Shown: positions 1-5,375 of the stretch, piece by piece | Numbering within the stretch: the stretch's first letter is position 1 | Layout of the letters: each line of letters starts with the position of its first letter | Source of the DNA: Acidimicrobiaceae bacterium | GTDB lineage: Bacteria; Actinomycetota; Acidimicrobiia; Acidimicrobiales; Palsa-688 | Reading direction: 5' to 3' | DNA length: 5,375 nucleotides | NCBI GenBank assembly: GCA_027334785.1 | Contig: DAHWQF010000260.1 | Location: forward strand, 1 to 5,375 | Translations under genes and position numbers: made by a program | Notes under the pieces: model-generated | What the model saw: only the letters and a program-made list of their open reading frames with translations | Databases searched by the model: none | Told to the model about the DNA's origin: nothing

Positions 1-13
1 ACGCAAGGATATA

Positions 14-724
14 GTGAGTGCAAACATGACTGCCCTGGACCACGACACGCTGGACGAGCACCCCGGGCTCCGGGAACGCAAGAAGGCCGCCACTCGTCGC
101 GCCATCCGCTTGCACGCCCTGGAACTGTTCGCAGCCAAGGGTTTTTCGAAGGTCACCGTCGAGGACATCGCCGAAGCGGCTGAGGTTTCCCCCCGGACCT
201 TCTTCAACTACTTCCCGTCCAAGGAGGCGACGATCTTCGGCAAGGGGCCAGAGGCTACCGAGGTGCTCCGTCGCCGGCTGGTCGCCGAGCCGCCCTCCCT
301 TGGCCCCCTCGAGGCCTTGCGTGCCGTGCTCGTCGACTGGGTGCGGTCCATGGCCGACGACACCGAGGAGCTCGGGTGCGACCCGGGCGAGGTCATGGAG
401 CTCATGAAGGAGGCGGCGGCCGACCCCGCCTTCAGGGCAGCCCGGGCGGCCGAAATGGCCGCCATGGAGCGAGCCTTGGCAGAAGGCCTAGCCGAGAGGC
501 TCGGGACCGACAAAGACCGCGACCCCTACCCAGCGCTGCTCGCAAGTTCAGCGGTGGGCGTCCTCAAGGTTGCCAGCTTCTTCTGGGCCAACCTGGGCGG
601 CAAAGTACCTGTGGAAGACCTCGTGGGTGCGGGCCTGCAAGCGATGTCCGACGGCCTCCCAGAGCAGTGCCGTCTCCGGCGGATCGTTTCTGAAGGTTTT
701 GAGAAAGGAGAAATTAACCAATGA
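14..724 (+). CDS. TetR/AcrR-family transcriptional regulator
   Basis: This is a one-component repressor of 236 residues, a normal TetR length. The N-terminal DNA-binding domain covers about residues 19-76. It starts with the GLRERKKAATRRAI helix and continues with LHALELFAAKGFSKVTVEDIA. The recognition-helix region is EVSPRTFFNYFPSKEA (57-72), a textbook TetR helix-turn-helix. The remainder is an Ala/Leu/Glu-rich helical ligand-binding domain with no motif that names a ligand. The stop overlaps the start of the downstream efflux pump by 4 bp, so the two genes are surely co-transcribed. The usual role would be repression of this operon, relieved by a pump substrate; that role is inferred from context. 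The start is uncertain. GTG at 14 has AAGGAT (5-10) close upstream, while the in-frame ATG at 26 would shorten the protein by 4 residues and leave the domain intact. The natural promoter and operator lie mostly outside the window. Confidence 0.93.
   Translation: MSANMTALDHDTLDEHPGLRERKKAATRRAIRLHALELFAAKGFSKVTVEDIAEAAEVSPRTFFNYFPSKEATIFGKGPEATEVLRRRLVAEPPSLGPLEALRAVLVDWVRSMADDTEELGCDPGEVMELMKEAAADPAFRAARAAEMAAMERALAEGLAERLGTDKDRDPYPALLASSAVGVLKVASFFWANLGGKVPVEDLVGAGLQAMSDGLPEQCRLRRIVSEGFEKGEINQ
704..710 (+). promoter_or_regulatory. Ribosome binding site of the efflux transporter gene
   Basis: AAAGGAG lies inside the last codons of the tetR gene, 10 nt before the ATG at 721. It is a strong Shine-Dalgarno match and fixes the transporter start at the ATGA overlap with the regulator's stop. 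Translation can therefore start independently as well as by coupling. Confidence 0.75.
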
Positions 725-2466
725 GCGAGGCCAGCCCGGCCACCCATAACGATGGGGCTGTAGCTGCGACGGCCGTTGCCATGGCACCTACGGCCCGCAA
801 CATCGGCCACCGGCGCGTGCTCTTGATCATGGGCGCCCTGATGCTCGGCATGCTGCTCGCCGCCCTCGACCAGACCATCGTCTCGACGGCGCTGCCTACC
901 ATAGTGGGCGACCTGAAGGGCGGTTCCCACATTGCCTGGGTGGTCACGGCTTACCTGCTCGCGTCCACGGTGTCGACGCCGCTTTGGGGGAAGCTGGGCG
1001 ACCAGTACGGCAGGAAGATGTTCTTCCAAGCGTCGATCGTGATCTTCCTCGTGGGGTCGGTATTTTCCGGGCTCAGCCACTCGATGTTCGAACTGATCGC
1101 GTTCAGGGCCCTGCAGGGCTTGGGGGCCGGCGGGCTGATGGTGGGAGCGCAGGCGATAATAGGCGACATCGTCTCACCTCGGGAACGAGGTCGTTACGTG
1201 GGCCTTTTCGGTGCGATGTTCGCCGTCGCTAGCGTCGTCGGGCCGCTCCTCGGTGGCTTCTTCGTGGACAACCTCTCTTGGCGGTGGATCTTCTACATCA
1301 ACCTGCCGATCGGGGTTATCGCGCTCTTCGTCGTGGCCAGCCAGGTCCCTGGGCATTTGAGCCGGACGCACCACGTGATCGACTACCTCGGCGCCGTCGT
1401 GATCACCATGGCGTCCTCAGCCCTCGTCCTCGTGGCGAGCCTCGGGGGTACGACCTACGCGTGGGGCTCGGCGCCGATAATCATGATGGCGGTGGCCGGG
1501 GTCGCCCTTATCGGCGTGTTCGTGGTGGTCGAACGTCACGCCCGTGAGCCAGTGCTCCCGCTCCACCTTTTCCGGGACCGCACTTTTTCGGTGACGAGCC
1601 TGGTTGGTTTCATTATCGGGTTCGCGATGTTCGGTGCGATCACTTACCTGCCCGCCTTCTTCCAGGTCGTGAAGGGGATCTCGCCGACGCTGTCAGGCGT
1701 CCAACTGTTGCCGCTCATGGGCGGCCTCCTCGTCATGACGACCGGCTCGGGGATCGTGATCTCCAAGACCGGAAAGTACCGCCTCTTCCCGATCGGGGGC
1801 GCGGCTGTCACTACTGTCGGGCTCTACCTGCTTTCACGGATGGGGGTGGGGTCTTCTGACGCCCTCGACGCTCTCTACATGGTGGTGCTCGGCATCGGGA
1901 TGGGTTCCGTCATGCAGGTCCTCGTGATCCTGGTGCAAAACGCGGTGCCCCAGCGCGAGCTCGGTGTGGCCACGTCCGGGGCGACGTTTTTCCGTTCGAT
2001 GGGGAGCTCGTTCGGTACCGCCGTCTTCGGGGCGATCTTCTCCAACCTGCTGGTGGGCGACCTGCGCAGCCACTTGCACGGGCTGTCGCTACCCGCCGGC
2101 TTCTCGGCCGCGGATATCACGCCGGCCGCCCTCGCGCACCTGCCGGTAGCGGTCCGCCAGGGGTTCGTGGGCGGGTACGCGGCGAGCATCCAGTCCGTGT
2201 TCCTCTACGCCGTGCCGGTAGCAGCCCTGGCGTTCTTGGCGACCTGGTTCATCCCCCACCTCGAACTGAAGCGCTGGGAGGCGGGCGCGCCTCCCGCCGG
2301 CGACGCCCTGCCGGCGCCGGCCGACGACGAGGTCTTTACCAGCGCTCCCACGGCCGGCGCCGGCTCGCCGGGAGCCGTGGCCTCGGGGTTGGCTCGCACC
2401 GAGCCCCAGGACGCACCTCCTGACTGGCTCGGCGGCGCCTCGCCGGCGCCTGCAGCGGGTAGTTAG
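721..2466 (+). CDS. DHA2-family (EmrB/QacA type) MFS multidrug efflux transporter
   Basis: This is a predicted inner-membrane drug/proton antiporter of 581 residues with about 14 hydrophobic segments, as expected for the DHA2 family. TM1 carries the family signature LDQTIVSTALP (49-59). The loop between TM2 and TM3 has motif A, GKLGDQYGRK (90-99). Motif C appears as VVGPLLGG (172-179), followed by the typical WRWIFYINLPIG (188-199). The last membrane segment ends near residue 512. After it comes a Pro/Ala/Gly-rich, acidic cytoplasmic tail of about 65 residues that looks disordered. The first 30 residues are also polar and Ala-rich. The start at 721 is backed by AAAGGAG 10 nt upstream and by the overlap with the regulator gene. 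Substrates cannot be read from the sequence; relatives export dyes, quaternary ammonium compounds or antibiotics. The family call is secure, and the pairing with a TetR regulator is typical. Confidence 0.95.
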   Translation: MSEASPATHNDGAVAATAVAMAPTARNIGHRRVLLIMGALMLGMLLAALDQTIVSTALPTIVGDLKGGSHIAWVVTAYLLASTVSTPLWGKLGDQYGRKMFFQASIVIFLVGSVFSGLSHSMFELIAFRALQGLGAGGLMVGAQAIIGDIVSPRERGRYVGLFGAMFAVASVVGPLLGGFFVDNLSWRWIFYINLPIGVIALFVVASQVPGHLSRTHHVIDYLGAVVITMASSALVLVASLGGTTYAWGSAPIIMMAVAGVALIGVFVVVERHAREPVLPLHLFRDRTFSVTSLVGFIIGFAMFGAITYLPAFFQVVKGISPTLSGVQLLPLMGGLLVMTTGSGIVISKTGKYRLFPIGGAAVTTVGLYLLSRMGVGSSDALDALYMVVLGIGMGSVMQVLVILVQNAVPQRELGVATSGATFFRSMGSSFGTAVFGAIFSNLLVGDLRSHLHGLSLPAGFSAADITPAALAHLPVAVRQGFVGGYAASIQSVFLYAVPVAALAFLATWFIPHLELKRWEAGAPPAGDALPAPADDEVFTSAPTAGAGSPGAVASGLARTEPQDAPPDWLGGASPAPAAGS

Positions 2467-2470
2467 GGTT

Positions 2471-2495
2471 CGGCCGGCGGTTTGGCCGCTGGCCG
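2471..2495 (+). terminator. Candidate hairpin terminator of the tetR-MFS operon
   Basis: Five bases after the transporter stop, CGGCCGGCGG (2471-2480) can pair with CCGCTGGCCG (2486-2495). This gives a 10-bp, almost all G-C stem with one G-U pair and a TTTGG loop. The position suits a terminator. No T-run follows, so it would be a non-canonical stem-only terminator or a 3'-end-stabilising structure. The right arm lies within the 16-bp tandem repeat. Confidence 0.4.
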
Positions 2496-2510
2496 GTTTG
2501 GCCGCTGGCC
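2479..2510. repeat. Perfect tandem duplication, 2 x 16 bp
   Basis: GGTTTGGCCGCTGGCC occurs twice in direct succession (2479-2494 and 2495-2510). The first copy contributes the loop and right arm of the hairpin after the transporter stop. The second copy could form a competing, weaker pairing. Confidence 0.85.
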
Positions 2511-2639
2511 GTGTCCGTACGTGCCCCTCTGCCCCGCAGGGCGTGGCTGGGCCGGCGGCGCACAGGGCTCAGGGCGCAGGGCGCACGTCATCGGCTCACC
2601 GGGCATGCCGTGGGCGGGCGGTTTCTCCCAGGCCGGCCG

Positions 2640-2677
2640 CTCCTGGTAGATGGGGCGCCTCCTGGTAGATGGGGCGC
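2640..2677. repeat. Perfect tandem duplication, 2 x 19 bp
   Basis: CTCCTGGTAGATGGGGCGC occurs twice head to tail (2640-2658 and 2659-2677), each followed by a further C so that every copy ends in the palindrome GGCGCC. A 19-bp unit would shift any reading frame. The duplication directly abuts the left arm of the inverted repeat at 2680-2692. Confidence 0.88.
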
Positions 2678-2679
2678 CG

Positions 2680-2770
2680 GCCAACTGGGTGCACTTTGTG
2701 TTAGCGGGCGCGACCGGGGTCCCTTGGGGCCAGGACAGCGCACCGAGTTGGCAAGAACGCACCCAGGTGG
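2680..2770. repeat. One left arm with two alternative inverted-repeat partners
   Basis: GCCAACTGGGTGC (2680-2692) is inverted-repeated with 12 of 13 matches by GCACCGAGTTGGC (2740-2752), and again with 12 of 13 matches by GCACCCAGGTGGC (2758-2770). The two right-hand copies are 11/13 direct repeats of each other, with a start-to-start distance of 18 bp. A single-stranded transcript could pair the left arm with only one of them at a time. A smaller stem, GGTCCC with GGGGCC, may sit between the arms. The region lies between two convergent operons, so it may act as a bidirectional terminator or be the remnant of a small repeat element. Confidence 0.5.
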
Positions 2771-2860
2771 CGCCCAAAAGGCCCTTCCGGGCGCAGACGG
2801 CGTCGTTTGGCCGGCGTGGGACCGCTTCCTCAGCCGGGGCCGCTGGTCTTCGCCGGCGAC

Positions 2861-4333
2861 CTAGAGGCGGGGGGCGTCGGGCTGGCCGAGAGCCGGGCCA
2901 CCCAGTTCGGCCTCGCCCGGGGCCTGAGGTGGTGCAGGGTGTGGGGCCGCGTTGCTTGATGGCACCGCCGTGCTCATGGCTCCCCGAGGCACAGCTGGCG
3001 TGGGGCCATGCCGGCGGGCCGACCGGCTGGCGGCTACCAGCGACTCGAAAAGGTCGTTTGCCTCGCCCGAGTCCCGGTCGCGCATATCTGCCACGACGCC
3101 TCGCCCGGCCGCGTCCACGCGAACGGTGGCCAAATGGAGGGCTCGTTGCAGCGGGCCCTCGACCCAGCGGATGCTCTGGACCTTCTCGAGCGGCATCCAC
3201 GTCGTCGTTTTCCTTACCCTTCCCCTGGACGCCGCCACGACGCCGCTTTCTGAGGCGCTACCTAAGAAGTGGTAGCTGAGAGGCGATTTCCAGACGGCCC
3301 TTCTGGGCGGCTTGGCCAGTTCGAACTGCCTGAGGCCGAGCGCAGAGGAGAGCAACCAATCGGCCGTGGCGACCGGGCCCACCGGGAGCAGCGCCCGCGT
3401 CAGGCGCGACGACCTCGTCCCCTGCTCGCGGCCGGGCGAACCGGCCACGTCGACCTCGACCCGGCACCACCCCATCGGCCTCCACGCGAGCGGTTCGACC
3501 TTGCGGACGGCCTGCACCCGAGCGAAGGGGACGGTCTCGGCCACGGTCGAGAGCAACCCCCGCCGCAGCCGCAGCCCGTCCGGGGCCAACGCCACGGCGA
3601 ACCCGTACTGGTCGGCCACCCGCCGCCAGGTGCGATGGGCGAAGCTGATCACGTAGACAAAGAGGGTCCCGCCGATCGCCGCGGCGGCAGCCTGGGACAC
3701 CGTCGTCAGTGCGACCAGGGCGCCGGCGAGCACAAGCGTGATGCCAGCCGCCGGCGACAGGAGCGCGGCGACTATGAGCCTCGCCGGCGGCACGGTGGCG
3801 AGCGGCTGTTCGACGGGCTCGGGTGTGGACTGGTCGAGGCCGTGGTGGCCGGCGAGGAGACGGGCGCGGAGGTCGAGGGCCGCGGGCTCGGTGAGGTAGG
3901 CCAGGCGGCCGTTGGCCCGCCCGGAGCCGGCGAGGCGGACACGCAGTTCCGCCAACCCAAAGGCGCGCGCCACGAACGGCCTCACGACGTCTACGGCCTG
4001 GATGCGGGCCAGTGGGAGCTGGCGGGCGTCTCTGCGCAGGAGCCCGGTCTCGATGCGGAGAGTGGGGCCGTCGAGCGCCCACCGGGTGACGGCGAAGCGC
4101 ACCAACCCCGTCAGGAGAAGGAGGAAAGCGAGGCCGCCCACCACGATGAGGACTGGCCCGGCGCCCCCCGAGTGGCTCCGGGAATCCTCCAGGAGCACGA
4201 GCGCCAGCACGGCTAGAGAGCGGACCGCGCCAACGACCGGGGTCAGGGGATGAAGGCGCTGCCAGGCGGGCCCCGGGCCAGCTGGGCCCTCCCGTTCTGG
4301 CTCGCCCCCGGTCCCCCGGGCGGGAAGGTTCAC
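2861..4333 (-). CDS. ydbT: YdbT-like membrane protein with three bacterial PH (bPH2) domains
   Basis: This 490-residue membrane protein is close in length to Bacillus YdbT. Membrane segments lie at about 33-48, 60-80, 185-207 and 213-232, in two hairpins. Three bPH2 (DUF304) cores share one pattern: GLLRRDARQLPLARIQAVDV (97-116), GLLSTVAETVPFARVQAVRK (259-278) and RVRKTTTWMPLEKVQSIRWV (372-391). Each continues into a predicted strand such as AELRVRLAG or CRVEVDVAG. Residues from about 436 on are Pro/Ala-rich and probably disordered. The start is GTG at 4333-4331, overlapping the TGA of the upstream ydbS-like gene (GTGA). I see no strong ribosome binding site, so translational coupling is likely. 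The motif WQRLHPLTPVV (24-34) resembles the usual N-terminus of the family. The biochemical function is not known from the sequence. In Bacillus subtilis the YdbS-YdbT pair has been linked to resistance to the peptide amylocyclicin; the same role here is inference. Confidence 0.88.
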   Translation of the reverse strand: MNLPARGTGGEPEREGPAGPGPAWQRLHPLTPVVGAVRSLAVLALVLLEDSRSHSGGAGPVLIVVGGLAFLLLLTGLVRFAVTRWALDGPTLRIETGLLRRDARQLPLARIQAVDVVRPFVARAFGLAELRVRLAGSGRANGRLAYLTEPAALDLRARLLAGHHGLDQSTPEPVEQPLATVPPARLIVAALLSPAAGITLVLAGALVALTTVSQAAAAAIGGTLFVYVISFAHRTWRRVADQYGFAVALAPDGLRLRRGLLSTVAETVPFARVQAVRKVEPLAWRPMGWCRVEVDVAGSPGREQGTRSSRLTRALLPVGPVATADWLLSSALGLRQFELAKPPRRAVWKSPLSYHFLGSASESGVVAASRGRVRKTTTWMPLEKVQSIRWVEGPLQRALHLATVRVDAAGRGVVADMRDRDSGEANDLFESLVAASRSARRHGPTPAVPRGAMSTAVPSSNAAPHPAPPQAPGEAELGGPALGQPDAPRL

Positions 4334-4821
4334 AGGCCTGCCGCCCGGGCCTCGCCGAGGGCAGCGAGGCGGTCTCGGAGGCGCGCCGCTTCTCCCTGTT
4401 CCAGGCCGGGTATGCGGGCGTCGCTGGCGGCAGCCGCGGTGTGCAGCTTGACGCTCGCCAGCTTGAACAGCCTCTCGACCGGGCCGGCGGTTACGTCGAC
4501 GAACTGCATGCGCCCGTAGGGGACGACCGACAGCCGGCGGAACATCACGCCCCTCGAAACGAGGAGGTCATCATCCCTCTCCTGGTAAGCCCAGGCCCGG
4601 TAGCGACGGAGGGTGACCCACAGGCTGAACGGTGCGAGCAGGGCCACGCCGGCGAGCGCCCCGATCGCTCCCGGCAGGCTACCGGTGCCGACTGCCCCCG
4701 CCACGCCGGCGGCCAGGGCCAATACTGTCAACACGCCAACTTCCGCTTTGCGCATGGCCCACATACGGGGCGAGGGCTTCGCCCATGCCTGCGTGCCCTG
4801 CAGGGCTGTGCTCATCGACAT
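4330..4821 (-). CDS. ydbS: YdbS-like membrane protein with a bacterial PH (bPH2) domain
   Basis: This 163-residue protein has the normal YdbS size. Two hydrophobic segments (about 26-45 and 50-68) form a membrane hairpin, followed by WVTLRRYRAWAYQERDDDLL and a complete bPH2 core. The core shows the family pattern well: VSRGVMFRRLSVVPYGRMQ (88-106), FVDVTAGPVERLFKLASVKL (107-126) and then HTAAAA. It is the first gene of the operon and overlaps the three-domain partner by 4 bp. This order and pairing are typical of ydbS-ydbT and suggest a heteromeric membrane complex. ATG at 4821-4819 is the furthest credible start, and a second ATG two codons later is possible. Neither has a clear Shine-Dalgarno sequence, so initiation may be weak or the message nearly leaderless. 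The promoter should lie in the roughly 107 bp shared with the divergent tRNA gene. Confidence 0.87.
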   Translation of the reverse strand: MSMSTALQGTQAWAKPSPRMWAMRKAEVGVLTVLALAAGVAGAVGTGSLPGAIGALAGVALLAPFSLWVTLRRYRAWAYQERDDDLLVSRGVMFRRLSVVPYGRMQFVDVTAGPVERLFKLASVKLHTAAAASDARIPGLEQGEAARLRDRLAALGEARAAGL

Positions 4822-4912
4822 ACGGGATGGAAGGTAGCCGACCAGGGAGCGGCGCGGGGAAGCCCTTCGCCGTGAGGTGGGGGGACCTGGCCGGCGGCCG
4901 GCGGCCTTCGTC

Positions 4913-4918
4913 TAGACT
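4913..4918 (+). promoter_or_regulatory. Candidate -10 box of the tRNA-Glu promoter
   Basis: TAGACT ends 10 nt before the mature tRNA 5' end, the distance expected for a short 5' leader. It matches TANNNT. I see no convincing -35 hexamer 17-18 nt upstream, where the sequence is a run of G and C. The overlapping palindrome TCTAGA (4911-4916) could also serve the divergent ydbS operon on the other strand, but nothing supports that directly. Confidence 0.35.
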
Positions 4919-4928
4919 TTGTTCGCTT

Positions 4929-5004
4929 GGCCCCATCGTCTAGAGGCCCAGGACACCACCCTCTCAAGGTGGAGACACGGGTTCGAACCCCGTTGGGGCT
5001 GCCA
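4929..5004 (+). tRNA. tRNA-Glu (anticodon CTC)
   Basis: This 76-base gene folds into a complete cloverleaf. The acceptor arm GGCCCCA pairs with TGGGGCT (one G-U at the first pair). The D arm GTC/GAC encloses TAGAGGCCCAG, the usual tRNA-Glu form. The anticodon stem CCACC/GGTGG holds the loop CTCTCAA with anticodon CTC at 4963-4965, reading GAG. The T arm ACGGG/CCCGT holds TTCGAAC. Discriminator G is at 5001 and CCA is encoded at 5002-5004. The D arm and its surroundings closely match Escherichia coli tRNA-Glu. No strong terminator follows; the best hairpin, GGGCA-GTT-TGCCC at 5055-5067, has only a 5-bp stem and no T-run. As a tRNA gene it is a potential integration site, but I see no duplicated 3' end in the window. 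Confidence 0.97.
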
Positions 5005-5139
5005 GGAAAAGAGCAGGTCAGAGGCGGTAAGGCGGGGAGCAGCGAACGAGGCAGGGGCAGTTTGCCCATCTGTTGGCCATCCAAGTCCGTGCCTTGCCGG
5101 TCAGGCCATCTGAGCGCTGACGAGGTGCCCCGAGCGCCC

Positions 5140-5375
5140 ATGTCGGACAGGTGGGGCCTGGGTGGGCAAGTTGTGCCCTCGGACCTGCGCCACCGTGAGT
5201 GCTTGGGCATGCCCGTGATGACGGACCTGTTCCTCGACCTGAGCGCGGCGGGGCCAGGGGACGTGAGCCAGTACCCCGGAGACGGGTCGGGTCTATCCAT
5301 TATTTCCTTCACAAGGGTGCTGAACGCAACCTCCGAGGCCTTCTTTCAACCGACAGGCAATGTGCGCGGCATCCT
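5140..5375 (+). CDS. Possible 5' part of an unrecognised gene, cut by the window edge
   Basis: The frame beginning with ATG at 5140 stays open for 78 codons to the end of the window. All frames on the opposite strand, and the other plus frames I checked, meet stops in the last 100 bases. Third codon positions are mostly G or C, as in the real genes nearby. The translation starts MSDRWGLGGQVVPSDLRHRE and later reads GLSIISFTRVLNATSEAFFQ; I recognise no domain. The start is not settled. GTG at 5125 and ATG at 5209 and 5218 are in the same frame, and none has a clear ribosome binding site. It could be a chance frame in GC-rich DNA, since the same frame is also open well upstream of 5140. Confidence 0.33.
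   Translation, partial: MSDRWGLGGQVVPSDLRHRECLGMPVMTDLFLDLSAAGPGDVSQYPGDGSGLSIISFTRVLNATSEAFFQPTGNVRGI

Larger units (their letters stand above)
2467..2860. other. Convergent intergenic region, no credible gene
   Basis: These 394 bp separate two operons that run towards each other. Several overlapping frames are open on both strands, as is usual at this GC content. Their products are Arg/Pro/Gly-rich with no recognisable domain and no clear ribosome binding site. Two perfect tandem duplications have units of 16 and 19 bp, not multiples of three, which argues against a maintained reading frame. The region also contains a hairpin after the transporter stop and several inverted repeats, described separately. 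Confidence 0.6.

Noticed and set aside
2770..2794. GCGCCC/GGGCGC hairpin as a terminator for the minus-strand operon
   Set aside because: The stem is 6 bp with a 13-base loop and has no T-run in the minus-strand direction. It also overlaps the larger inverted-repeat set.
2463..3200. Minus-strand open frame of 245 codons across the intergenic region and the 3' end of the ydbT-like gene
   Set aside because: It overlaps a well-supported gene in another frame, its product is Arg/Pro-rich without any domain, and it contains tandem repeats whose lengths are not multiples of three.
2650..3279. Plus-strand open frame of 209 codons starting in the intergenic region
   Set aside because: More than half is antisense to the ydbT-like gene, and the start lies inside a tandem repeat. 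The product is low-complexity, so it is a GC-rich shadow frame.
3258..4082. Minus-strand open frame of 274 codons
   Set aside because: It is a shifted frame of the ydbT-like gene with an extreme Arg/Pro composition. The overlapping frame carries the real bPH2 motifs.
3269..4216. Long plus-strand open frame of 315 codons
   Set aside because: It is entirely antisense to the ydbT-like gene. The product is rich in Arg, Gly and Glu with no domain, as expected for a mirror frame of a GC-rich gene.
5055..5067. Hairpin GGGCA-GTT-TGCCC as a tRNA terminator
   Set aside because: The stem has only 5 bp and no T-run follows, so it is too weak to annotate as a terminator.
4812..5312. Minus-strand open frame of 166 codons
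   Set aside because: It runs antisense straight through the tRNA-Glu gene and into the ydbS-like start, and has no recognisable motif.
4929..5375. Integrated element at the tRNA-Glu 3' end
   Set aside because: No integrase and no second copy of the tRNA 3' end are visible within the window.

Overview
The window is high-GC DNA (by eye clearly above 60 %, with G/C strongly preferred at third codon positions). Its gene families are common in Actinomycetota, and an acidimicrobial or other high-GC actinobacterium is a reasonable guess. No marker gene here fixes the taxon.

Layout, left to right. (1) Positions 14-2466, plus strand: a two-gene operon of a TetR-family repressor and a 14-TM drug/proton antiporter of the DHA2 (EmrB/QacA) type. 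They overlap by 4 bp (ATGA), and a good ribosome binding site lies inside the end of tetR. (2) Positions 2467-2860: a 394-bp convergent intergenic stretch with no credible gene. It holds a hairpin just after the transporter stop, a 16-bp and a 19-bp perfect tandem duplication, and a set of 13-bp imperfect inverted repeats that could pair in alternative ways. (3) Positions 2861-4821, minus strand: a second two-gene operon encoding YdbS-like and YdbT-like bacterial PH-domain (bPH2/DUF304) membrane proteins, again with a 4-bp overlap (GTGA). (4) Positions 4929-5004, plus strand: a complete tRNA-Glu with anticodon CTC and encoded CCA. (5) Positions 5005-5375: no gene I recognise. One plus-strand reading frame stays open from about 5140 to the window edge and may be the 5' part of a gene.

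How it works together. The regulator most likely represses its own operon and is released by a compound the pump exports. The two PH-domain proteins are predicted to form a membrane complex. In Bacillus subtilis the YdbS-YdbT pair has been linked to resistance to an antimicrobial peptide. Both operons may therefore concern envelope or toxic-compound defence, but they converge and share no visible regulatory sequence, so a joint function is only inference.

I do not see a clearly new system. The least explained parts are the repeat-bearing intergenic region (2467-2860) and the open frame at the right edge.
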